Assembly (NCBI GenBank): GCA_019637635.1
Contig: JAHBVI010000012.1
Location: 25,728-89,727 of the forward strand
Direction: 5' to 3'
DNA length: 64,000 bases
Source of the DNA: Anaerolineae bacterium
Lineage (GTDB): Bacteria > Chloroflexota > Anaerolineae > Promineifilales > Promineifilaceae
The translations under genes and the position numbers were made by a program. The notes beneath the pieces were generated by a model. The model made no database searches, had not been told where the DNA came from, and saw nothing but the letters and a program-made list of their open reading frames with translations. Numbering within the stretch: the first letter of the stretch is position 1; each line of letters starts with the position of its first letter. Positions 35,950 through 44,072 of the stretch are shown here, one piece after another.

Positions 35950-37428
35950 TCACCAGCGGGCAAAAATCAGCTGGCCTTCGACCAGGATTACCGCTTCCCG
36001 GCGTCCCAATAACTGTAAATTTTCTGCCATCTGCTCATCAAGGTGGCCAAAGCGAGCGGCTAATCGGCCGGCAACGGCTGCCTCGGTTTCCGTAAAAACC
36101 AGGTGGCCTTGCGGGAGAAGCGGGCCATTACTTAAAATCAGGTGGGACGGCAGTGAGATTTCACTGCTTATACCGGTATGCCACAGTTTACCCACGCCGT
36201 GTACAATGAGACGTACATTGGCAACCTGCATAACGCCCAGCAAAACAGCCTGTAATAGCTGCTGCCGGTCCCAGCCGGCGCTTTTGCAGGCAAAAAAAAG
36301 CGCGCCTTCAGGCAGAATGTCAAAACGGTTGGCCGGCCATTCCAGCCATTCGCGCAAAACACGGCTGGCAGTTAACCGGTTTAGGGCCAGGCCCAGGCTG
36401 GAAACAGCCGCATAATGCCCTTGTCGCTCTGATTGCTTCAGCCATTTCCGCAGGCCAGGAATGTCCTCTACCCCATCCCACTGCGCTTGGACTAACAGCT
36501 CAATACCCTGCGGATGCACGTTCATGCCCTGAATCCAGCGCTGCCAGCGCTGCACCAGCGCAACTTCCGTCTCACCCGGCGCGGCCGCCAGCGGGTTGAA
36601 TCCACCCGCCAGCGAAGTTCCGTCCATATCCACGTAAGCCAACTGCTCGCCCAATAATCGGGTTACGACCGCTTTCCGCTTTAAGCGGGGCACCAGGTCG
36701 CCGGCGCCGTCAATGACGACCAGGTTGGCATGGTCAAGCGAGATCATCTGCGTCACCTGCTGCACCAGCCAGTCGGCCACCGTTTCCTGACGGCCGTAGA
36801 TGTTGATCCGCCCCGCCACATGCAGCGGCAAACCCGACTGCGAACGCCCTAACAGCCAGCGATGGGGGCCTGGCTCGGTGGCTATCAGGTGCGCCGGTGG
36901 CTGCCCACCGTTCCAGGCGGGTTTTAGTGCCAATCCGGGTAACGGCTTATCCGGTAAACGCCAGGTGGCCAGGCCGCGTCCCGGCACCAAAGAAGGTGGC
37001 GGCTCACCTAAAGGTGGCGCAGGCAGATACGCGCCGCCTTTATTCTCGCCCCCAACCAGGCACACAAAAGCAAACTCGTTGGCAATGTGCGCGACAAAGG
37101 CTCTGTTCCAGGGCAGATCAGTCACGGCCGTCATCCGCCCGGCCACCGGAATAACCTCTTCTGGCGGCTTTGGCTTGAGCGAAAAGCCAAAATCGGCCAT
37201 CATGCGCTGCAGCAGGCGCAGGTGGGTCTCCGGGATACCCAGATACAGTTGTGAGACGGCTTCTCCCGGCCGGTAATAGAGGGCAACGCGGCCGCACACC
37301 TGGGGACGGGACAGCAGGTTAATACACCGGGTTGGGCCTCCCGGCTCCAGATAGCGCAGCCGAAACCAGGCCAGTCCAGCGGCCCATTTCTCCCGCGCGG
37401 CGCGTTTACCGAACAGTTTCTTGAACAT
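35950..37428 (-). CDS. Degenerate TraG/VirD4-like coupling protein
   Basis: 492 residues from ATG 37428 with GAGGA 5 nt upstream. Past a 200-residue N-terminal part, the sequence follows a conjugation ATPase: WLLGRSQSGLPLHV where the P-loop belongs (the GKT is lost), LVVIDGAGDLVPR as Walker B, YVDMDGTSLAGGFNPL and a late SAGWDRQQLLQAVLLGVM. There are no membrane helices. It may be an ATPase-dead paralogue that helps a partner, or simply decayed. The whole block of conjugation-like genes on the - strand follows the same order and has short gaps, consistent with one operon. Confidence 0.55.
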   Translation of the reverse strand: MFKKLFGKRAAREKWAAGLAWFRLRYLEPGGPTRCINLLSRPQVCGRVALYYRPGEAVSQLYLGIPETHLRLLQRMMADFGFSLKPKPPEEVIPVAGRMTAVTDLPWNRAFVAHIANEFAFVCLVGGENKGGAYLPAPPLGEPPPSLVPGRGLATWRLPDKPLPGLALKPAWNGGQPPAHLIATEPGPHRWLLGRSQSGLPLHVAGRINIYGRQETVADWLVQQVTQMISLDHANLVVIDGAGDLVPRLKRKAVVTRLLGEQLAYVDMDGTSLAGGFNPLAAAPGETEVALVQRWQRWIQGMNVHPQGIELLVQAQWDGVEDIPGLRKWLKQSERQGHYAAVSSLGLALNRLTASRVLREWLEWPANRFDILPEGALFFACKSAGWDRQQLLQAVLLGVMQVANVRLIVHGVGKLWHTGISSEISLPSHLILSNGPLLPQGHLVFTETEAAVAGRLAARFGHLDEQMAENLQLLGRREAVILVEGQLIFARW

Positions 37429-37437
37429 GCGTTCCTC

Positions 37438-38190
37438 TCATCGTTGCCCCGGTGTGGGGGCTGCCCGCCAGGCCAGCAAATAACTGGCCACGGCCGCCAG
37501 CAGTCCCCCCAGCCAGGCGCCCAGGCTCAGCACCAAAGCCACGTCGAAGAAAAAGCGTTCCGGGTAGAGGCGCATCAGGCTGTCGGTGGCAGCAAACGAC
37601 CACGTGCCGGACGGAAAGAGCAGGCCGTGAACCTGGTAGAAGAAGTAGCTCCAGCCAAAGAGAATGAGGCCGGCCACGCCGCTCAAGAGAATCATGGTCA
37701 ACATCCCACCCTGAGCCAGGGCCAGATAACCTACCTGTCGGGTTTGTTTCCGTCTGAGCAGACATGACAGCCCGCCGATTACAGGCACGGCCGTGACCAG
37801 GGCCAGCCAGCGCATAGCATCCGTGAGCTGCTTCACGTCCATCAGGTGGTTCAACTCGCGCTGGTTGTAAAGCGGCGCGCCGGTACGGGGCAACTGCTGG
37901 TTGGTCAGCATAACGATGGCGGTTGCGGCCGGCTGCCAGCTTTCCAGGTAGATCACGGCTACCAACGCCCGTTCCAGCCGTTCGGCTTGTGTCAACGGCG
38001 ACAATGCCTGAGTAACGGCCGTTGCCGGCGGCATCCCTGCCAGGTCAGCGGGAAAATCCGGCCGGGCATATGCGTAGTGCGGATATACCGGGCCAATGAC
38101 CAGCGTGATCCAGCCAAAGCCTATGAACACGGGCAGCGCCATGACCACTGTCCGGCGTACCCACCGGGCGATTTTCACATCCTCAGACAT
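37438..38190 (-). CDS. DUF1461-like integral membrane protein
   Basis: 250 residues from ATG 38190. Five hydrophobic segments are visible, the first at 14-36 (VVMALPVFIGFGWITLVIG). The loop after the first helix has NQRELNHLMDVKQLTD, close to the HMxDVK motif of the DUF1461 (TIGR01906) family, whose function is not known. It stands between the coupling-like gene and VirB4 and could belong to the transfer channel or be cargo. The stop is 9 bp from the next start. Confidence 0.6.
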   Translation of the reverse strand: MSEDVKIARWVRRTVVMALPVFIGFGWITLVIGPVYPHYAYARPDFPADLAGMPPATAVTQALSPLTQAERLERALVAVIYLESWQPAATAIVMLTNQQLPRTGAPLYNQRELNHLMDVKQLTDAMRWLALVTAVPVIGGLSCLLRRKQTRQVGYLALAQGGMLTMILLSGVAGLILFGWSYFFYQVHGLLFPSGTWSFAATDSLMRLYPERFFFDVALVLSLGAWLGGLLAAVASYLLAWRAAPTPGQR

Positions 38191-38196
38191 CTGGCC

Positions 38197-38397
38197 TTAC
38201 CCCAATCGGGCGATCTCTTCCCAGAAATTATCTTGCTCGCCATCACCCTCGACCGGCAAGTCACTGGCCACCAGCTTCTGCTCCTGTTCTCGAATCATCA
38301 CTTCCACCATCACCAGTGACCAGCGATTAGACTTCACCGAGAGGGCAATGTTGTCGGCTTCTTGTTGGCGAAATTGGTCAATTACGTTATTGCTCAT
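38197..38397 (-). CDS. Small acidic protein of unknown function
   Basis: 66 residues from ATG 38397, ending 6 bp before the DUF1461-like gene. It is helical, with VIDQFRQQEADNIAL at the start and a C terminus rich in acidic residues (VEGDGEQDNFWEEIARLG). No known domain. Short gaps on both sides support a real gene in the operon. The 143 bp before its start carry no other gene. Confidence 0.5.
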   Translation of the reverse strand: MSNNVIDQFRQQEADNIALSVKSNRWSLVMVEVMIREQEQKLVASDLPVEGDGEQDNFWEEIARLG

Positions 38398-38540
38398 GTC
38401 TCTTCCTTTTCGTGGGCAGTTTTCTGTGGCGCGTTGCCGGTTGCTTGTTTGGCGGCTTTACCTGCCACCCACCACCTGCTGCCCTGCGACTCACCGGCCA
38501 TTGGCCGTCGTTCAGGGCAGGCTCTGCCACCTGCCACTGC

Positions 38541-40518
38541 TTAACTTCCCAATAGATACTCCTCTTCAGTCGGCCGCAGCTGGCAGAACACCGTGTCCGC
38601 TCTGCCATTGGCGCGCACCACGGCCATGCCCTTGCCATGCCGGTCATCGCTGCCCATGCGGGCCAGGAACTCGGCGTGGGAGGGCAGGATTTCGTCTTTG
38701 AAGTGCTTTACCAGGCGAAAAGCAGCGTCCCGTTTCATGCCGTAACCGATAAGCCAGGAACTGTTGTTGAGGATGAACTGGCCAGCGGTGACATTGGCGC
38801 CGGCAACCATGGATTCGGCCTGCGCCCCTTCCACGCCGATAAAGGCTTCCAAATCCTGGTCAATCATGATGACGGCCGCGCCAAAGGTTCTGACTGTCTT
38901 GACCATGTTAGCCAGGAAAGTCATCAGGCTGGCTTCCTGGTTCATGTAGTGGACTTCATCGACGATGATGGCTCGTTTACGCGGCTTGCGCCGTACCTGG
39001 TGGTTAATGCCCGCCAGCGTGGCGTAGTAGAACAACGGCCGTCGTCGCTCCGGCACCTGGCTGAAATCAAACAGGACAATGCGTTCCTTCAGGGTCAGGT
39101 CCAGGTTCGTAGGCACGTTGAAATTGGCGGCGTAATCGCCGGTGACGTAGAGGCTTTCAATCTCTTCGGCCAGGTCAGCGGCCGCTTCCGCCACCTGGCC
39201 TCCCGACACCGGCAAAGCGTGCCTGCTGCTGCCGTTGCCCACCGTTACCAACTGCGGCGGTGCGGCCTGTTCGGCCACCTGGTACAGCTTGTGGCAGAAG
39301 GTTTCCAGTGTAGGGGTCAACGAATGGTCGGCCATTAGTTCCACTTCCCAATCGTACCGGGCATAGGTCAGGTACAGGGCGCGGCGAATGGCGGCCATTC
39401 GGCGTTGCTAAAGCGGCGCGGGTTGTTGCCCAACGGGTCAAGCAGCAGGCCCAAGAGGGTAAGCACGTGGTCATACTGGTCGGTGGCGTTCTCATACACC
39501 ACATCCAGGATGTTAAGCGTCGTCGTGGCGTAAGAAAGCTGGCTGTACGAGACATTTTTACCACCGGCTAACGCCAGCAAACGGCGGCTGTGCCCTTGCG
39601 GTTCCAGCAGCACCACCTGGATATCTTGCTCGGCCATGCGCCAGGCCAGCGCCTGCGCCCCCACCGTTTTGCCCTTGCCGGTGCGCCCCAGGATAATGCC
39701 ATGAAACGGGTCGTTGCCTTTCCAATCCAGGTAGTAAACGTGGGGGGCAACCGCATCTACCGAGATGCCGACGTAAAACCCGCCGACGCCCTGCTCCCGG
39801 CCTACCCCCCACGTACCGGCAAAAACGGCCGGGGCGCGGCTGAGGGTATTAAAATGACCGGCGGCATGCCCGCCGGTCTGGCCGCCGGACCAAACATGCG
39901 CGCCGCTGCCGCCTGGTAGCCCAGCATCCGGTCTACCTTCATATACTGCGTGCTGGTCTTGCGCAGACTGTCCAGGCGTTCGCGCAAACGGGCGGCGTTT
40001 TTGTCCAGCAGCATGAAGAGGACACGAACGTGATGCACCGCTTCATCCCGCGCCGCCAGGGCCGCCTCTGCTTCTTCACGGGCAGCGGCGGCCTGCCGAT
40101 CCTGCCCGTTGAGCACGATGCCCTGCCAGAATTCGGCCGAAGCGGTGACGCGCTCCGGATGCACCTTGCGCACGTCAATGCAAATGATCATCGGCCCGTC
40201 AGCGGCCGTAATCGTCTGCGCCAGCGGATGCCGCCAATCCCAGGTGCGGGTGAGCTGGTAGGAGGCCAGGACGGCATACCGGTAACGGCTGTTGTCTATC
40301 TGGAAACGGCCGTCTTTCTTTTTCAACACCGGCGCCATGTGGTCGTGCGACTCGGCGTAGTCGCCGGGGATGGGCAGCTGCGGATAGCCTTCCTCGCCGA
40401 CGATGCGCCAGTGGGCCAGATCGTTGGCGGTAATGGCGTCGTTGAAATCCACCAGGTAATGGCTGGTGGCGCTGCCCCTTGCCTTAACTTTAGATTCTCC
40501 TTGCCTAAACAACATCAC
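38541..40518 (-). pseudogene. VirB4-like conjugation ATPase broken by two frameshifts
   Basis: Three frames together make one VirB4/TrbE-type ATPase of about 655 residues. The N-terminal part runs from ATG 40518 and leaves frame near 39870-39925. The middle part reads TLSRAPAVFAGTWGVG and then the P-loop GRTGKGKT. The last part begins EMAAIRRALYLTY near 39399 and holds Walker B KRAIIVDEVHYM. The second shift fits loss of one A in a GAAATGG context (present: GAATGG). It powers DNA or protein transfer in intact elements. The start at 40518 has AAGGAG upstream. Sequencing error is an alternative to decay. Confidence 0.75.
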
Positions 40519-40630
40519 GTTTCTCCTTGATATAATAGAGTTGGCTTTGACAAATAGCGGCTGCGGACGGCAAATCTAGAAGCCGCCATTTGCCGGATGC
40601 CGGCCTGTGGGAGGGCCGTTATTTCCATTG

Positions 40631-42253
40631 CTATGGCGTTGGCATACCGGCCACTTCCCACAGGTCAGCCCCAATTTGTAATCGCATAGATGCAGATTGA
40701 GGGTGAAACGAGAATGTCATCCCCATCGTTTCTCCCGGGTCAATGAAGATGGGCAGGCGGGGAGCTACCTGCCAGCTTCTTTCATAGGCATCACCTCCTT
40801 CGGTTGCTATCTGGATAAATTCAGCGCCCAGGTAAACTGCCCCTTTCCCAGGGTTGTGAACGGAGATGGCCACGACCACCTCTTCCCGTTCCCCATCCCA
40901 CCAGGCGCCGCTTATCTCTATCTGTAACTGTTCAATTAAGCGGGGGACTTCGCCCAACCGGACAACGGCCAGGCTGCCAGCCGGCAGCAAACGAAATTCA
41001 GCAAACAGCCCCTGCCCTGAACCTGTCGAAGGGGGCAGACCGGCGAGGGCCGGTGGCAGCGTAAAGGTTGCCTGCCACTGGCCGCCGGCATCGGGCGTCA
41101 ACGGCACGGCCGTTGTCTGTTCCTGGCTGCTCGTCAGGGAGAGCATGAGGGTGTGGCCGCCGGCCGGTGGGATACCGCTGGCCACCCCGCTCACTACTAT
41201 ACGAATGGAGCCACCGGCCGTATGGCTGAATTGGGCTGCTGCCAGTTGCAGTTCTGCCCCCGTGCCCAGCGTAAAGCTGTCACCTGGTTCATAAACCACC
41301 GGCCCCTGCCCCTCTTCGCCGGTTACGTCATAGCTGGCAAGGGCAAAGGCAACGTCGTCTTCGGCCACGGCCGGCAGGGCAAACAGCGTCAGCCCCAGGC
41401 GATGTTGCGACAGCAGCCGCCCCGCTTCATAGCTGGCTGCCTGCCCGGTCTCGGCCACAACAAAACGCAGGCTGGCGCCGGTGTCCGTGCTCAGGATAAG
41501 GCGGTCGCCCGGTTCCAGGTTGCGCACCAGGCTGTCAGGGATGCCCATGGCGTAGTTGAGGACGGTGCCAAAGAGCCAGACGGCCACCGGATTGTCCGAC
41601 AGCATCGTGGTTTCGTTGTAACGCAGCTCCCCTTTGGGCGTGGGTTTGCTGGGGTCAATGGCCAGGGCGATGGTCTCTTCGGTACGGATATAGTGCAGTT
41701 CAATGGCGCTGGGGCGACCGATGGTTAAAGCCCCGCCCAGGCTGCCGATGGTTTGTAATGAATCATCTACACCCGTGATTTCCGGCAATGGCGGGGTCGG
41801 TGCGGCTGTGCCTTCACCAGCAGCCTCAGCTACAGGCGTGCCTTCTGATAGCCCCTCTGGACCACCCTCTCGTTGGGCACGGCCGCGAAAGACGAAGAAA
41901 AGGAATACCAAAGCCACACCCACAAAAACGGCAATCTTGATGAGCGTGCGCCGGCGCTCGGCCGTGTTATCCGGTTCACCCAGGCTGCTCTGGGCCAGTT
42001 CCGGCAGCGCCTGCTCGTACATCGTCTCCGGGTTGAGAGCCACCATTCCGGGACGGCCGTCGGGCCGGATGAAACCACCGCGCTTGAAATCCTCCCGCCG
42101 CCGCCGCAAGTAGTTGAGGATGTCGGTATCCGTCCGGTTCTGCTCTGTCTCGGCCAATTCCTGGGTTAGAGCCTGGCGGAAAACATCCTGGTATTCGGGG
42201 GGAATCTCGGAGAGTTCCTGGTCAATGTTGAGTTCAAGGTCGTAGTCGAACAT
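40631..42253 (-). CDS. Single-pass membrane protein of the conjugation block
   Basis: 540 residues from ATG 42253. A 100-residue cytoplasmic acidic/basic part (YDLELNIDQELSEIPPEYQDVF, LNYLRRRREDFKRGGF) comes before one membrane helix at about 106-123 (IAVFVGVALVFLFFVF). The outside part is long, beta-rich and Pro/Gly-rich. This topology recalls VirB8- or VirB10-type bridge proteins, but I see no sequence signature. A PSTGSGQG insert at 41011-41035 (minus strand) matches an interspersed repeat found in other genes here. It lies directly upstream of the VirB4 pseudogene. Confidence 0.55.
   Translation of the reverse strand: MFDYDLELNIDQELSEIPPEYQDVFRQALTQELAETEQNRTDTDILNYLRRRREDFKRGGFIRPDGRPGMVALNPETMYEQALPELAQSSLGEPDNTAERRRTLIKIAVFVGVALVFLFFVFRGRAQREGGPEGLSEGTPVAEAAGEGTAAPTPPLPEITGVDDSLQTIGSLGGALTIGRPSAIELHYIRTEETIALAIDPSKPTPKGELRYNETTMLSDNPVAVWLFGTVLNYAMGIPDSLVRNLEPGDRLILSTDTGASLRFVVAETGQAASYEAGRLLSQHRLGLTLFALPAVAEDDVAFALASYDVTGEEGQGPVVYEPGDSFTLGTGAELQLAAAQFSHTAGGSIRIVVSGVASGIPPAGGHTLMLSLTSSQEQTTAVPLTPDAGGQWQATFTLPPALAGLPPSTGSGQGLFAEFRLLPAGSLAVVRLGEVPRLIEQLQIEISGAWWDGEREEVVVAISVHNPGKGAVYLGAEFIQIATEGGDAYERSWQVAPRLPIFIDPGETMGMTFSFHPQSASMRLQIGADLWEVAGMPTP
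41011..41035. repeat. Interspersed CCTTCGACAGGTTCAGG-type repeat, copy 1
   Basis: Short repeat within the membrane-protein gene, read there as the in-frame peptide PSTGSGQG. Related copies lie at 48548-48569 (opposite orientation), 51235-51257 and 52043-52061, all inside coding sequences. Confidence 0.6.
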
Positions 42254-42325
42254 GCGGTTCTCCTTGTGTCAGGTCTTCAGGTGTCATGTATCACGTGTCA
42301 TGTGTGGCTACCTGACACGTGACAC

Positions 42326-43780
42326 TTAATCACTTGATACTTGCCGCTGCACCGGCAAAAAGACGGGCAGGCGCACGGCCGGCAGTCCTAATACGATGTC
42401 GTTATTCGCCTCCCCTACCCTGAGGCGCGCCGACCAGCCGGGCACAAAAGGAACCATGACACGGGCAACGGCTTCGCTGCTCAGGTTGAAGATGGCTTCG
42501 CCCTGGGCGTTGGTGAAGACGCGGGCAAGACGCTGCCCCTGGGCGCTGACGGCCACGACGCTGACGTTGGCAATCCCTTCGCCGGGGCCGGGCTGCCGGT
42601 CGTTGTTGGCGTCGTAATAAACCAACAGGCGAATATGTGTTGCCGGTATGGTAGTTTGGGGCGGGACACGGCCGATATGCTGCACTGTTAGAGAAATGCG
42701 TTCGGTAACCGTGACGGTTGTCGTTGCCGTCAACAACTCGCTCGTCGTTGCTGTACCAGCAACTGGTGCTGGCGGCATCGGTGGCGCCGGCGGTGGCACA
42801 ACGTTCTGGCAGACAAATTCATACTGCCCAAAACTGCCGCCGCGGGCTTCGACTTTGACGATGACCGGCTGTTCCGCAACGGCCGTCCAGGCCAGGTAGG
42901 AATCCACCCGCCCCACCGCGCGGTCGTCGTTGGCGCCGATGACGGCCGTGCCACCGGTCACGGCCGTGCCGCCAGTCACGGTTAACAGGGTGTCCACCTG
43001 GCCGGTCACCGTTTCACAGGCGTAGCGATTGCCCGCCTTGGCAATGAAGGTGAAATAGTCCACGTCACCGGCGCCAACGGTATAAGTACCACGCAGACCA
43101 GGCGTCACCGGCCGGGCTGTTTCCGGCGTATTGTTAGGCTCGGCCAGGTCGGGCTGCATGAGCGGCGTGGGCGATGGCGTAGGAGTTGCGCTTGGGTTAG
43201 GCGTCCCGGTCGGCGCGGCGGTGGGTGTTATGGTTGGTTCCACTAAAGCCGTTTCCAGATCGTAAATGCCGTCATAGACGGTCGCTTTCTCTACCAGGGC
43301 CACGTACCAGCCATCGGCCGGGGCCGTAAACAGTACCATCGAGCCCACGTCGGCTGGAGAGCGGTCGTCGTTTTCGGCTACCAGCTGCTCATGCCAGTAC
43401 AATTTGAGCCGGGTATCCAACCCTCCATAAACGAAGGTGCTGATGCGCACCATCTGGCCTGTTTTGAGATACCCGGTGAAATAATCTACGTCATCACCGG
43501 TGAGCGTCAGCCCCGGCTCGGTTTGCCAACCTATCTCCGTTGCTGTATGGGGGTCATTGTTCGGTTCAAAGCGATCCGGTGGCAGCCCGCCGTCACTCGT
43601 TGGACTGGGCACGGCCGTTGGCTGGCCGGGTGTACCTGTCACCGGCGGCGTCAGGGTGATGACTATCGGCGTCGGATTCTGGCCGCCAGCCTGGGCCTCT
43701 GTCTGGCCGGTGAAAGCCACCAGCACCAGGAACGCAGCCAGGCTGAATCCACTCAGGCTGAAAATCTGTTTAATACGCAT
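42326..43780 (-). CDS. Secreted protein with two PPC domains and an SdrD-B-like domain
   Basis: 484 residues from ATG 43780, signal peptide 1-30 (SLAAFLVLVAFTGQTEAQA). After a T/P-rich linker come two pre-peptidase C-terminal domains: DRFEPNNDPHTATEIG...DDVDYFTGYL and DLAEPNNTPETARPV...GDVDYFTFIA, each with NDDR. Then an SdrD-B/CNA-B-like domain, LLVYYDANNDRQPGPGEGIANVSV. VTGGTAVTGGTAVIG is a small internal duplication. There is no C-terminal anchor. These are usual outside-cell accessory domains; the protein may be a surface part of the transfer apparatus. Confidence 0.7.
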   Translation of the reverse strand: MRIKQIFSLSGFSLAAFLVLVAFTGQTEAQAGGQNPTPIVITLTPPVTGTPGQPTAVPSPTSDGGLPPDRFEPNNDPHTATEIGWQTEPGLTLTGDDVDYFTGYLKTGQMVRISTFVYGGLDTRLKLYWHEQLVAENDDRSPADVGSMVLFTAPADGWYVALVEKATVYDGIYDLETALVEPTITPTAAPTGTPNPSATPTPSPTPLMQPDLAEPNNTPETARPVTPGLRGTYTVGAGDVDYFTFIAKAGNRYACETVTGQVDTLLTVTGGTAVTGGTAVIGANDDRAVGRVDSYLAWTAVAEQPVIVKVEARGGSFGQYEFVCQNVVPPPAPPMPPAPVAGTATTSELLTATTTVTVTERISLTVQHIGRVPPQTTIPATHIRLLVYYDANNDRQPGPGEGIANVSVVAVSAQGQRLARVFTNAQGEAIFNLSSEAVARVMVPFVPGWSARLRVGEANNDIVLGLPAVRLPVFLPVQRQVSSD

Positions 43781-44072
43781 CTACCACTTCCTCCATGACA
43801 ATTACTTCTGTCGCGGCCGGCTGCACCGGGACGAAGGTCAACCCCACCCACTCATGCGCCGGGTGAGATCCGTTTTGGCCACCGGCCAGAGGCACCAGGT
43901 CGGCCTCGATGTGGCTGAGGCGCACCACCCCACCCTTCTCCAGCCATTGACCGATGCCGCTAAACAATGCGGCGGCGGTGATCGGGCTCACCTCGGCCAC
44001 AATGGCCTCTGGGCCGGTCACGGCCGGGTCATAAAAGCAGGTCACGATGAGCATCTTTTGTCTCTTTATCAT
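43770..44072 (-). CDS. Small unknown protein overlapping the VirB6-like gene
   Basis: 100 residues; ATG 44072 has AAGGAG six bases upstream. Its start overlaps the end of the VirB6-like gene by 44 nt and its stop overlaps the PPC gene start by 11 nt, so it is embedded in the operon. Pattern: MLIVTCFYDPAVTG, ALFSGIGQWLEKGGVVRLSHI, then VPVQPAATEVIVMEEVVD. No recognised domain, no signal peptide. Confidence 0.5.
   Translation of the reverse strand: MIKRQKMLIVTCFYDPAVTGPEAIVAEVSPITAAALFSGIGQWLEKGGVVRLSHIEADLVPLAGGQNGSHPAHEWVGLTFVPVQPAATEVIVMEEVVDAY

Noticed and set aside
42254..42325. Extra gene between the 540-residue membrane protein and the PPC protein
   Set aside because: Only 72 bp with a repeated TGTCAGGT/GTGTCATGT motif; no frame.
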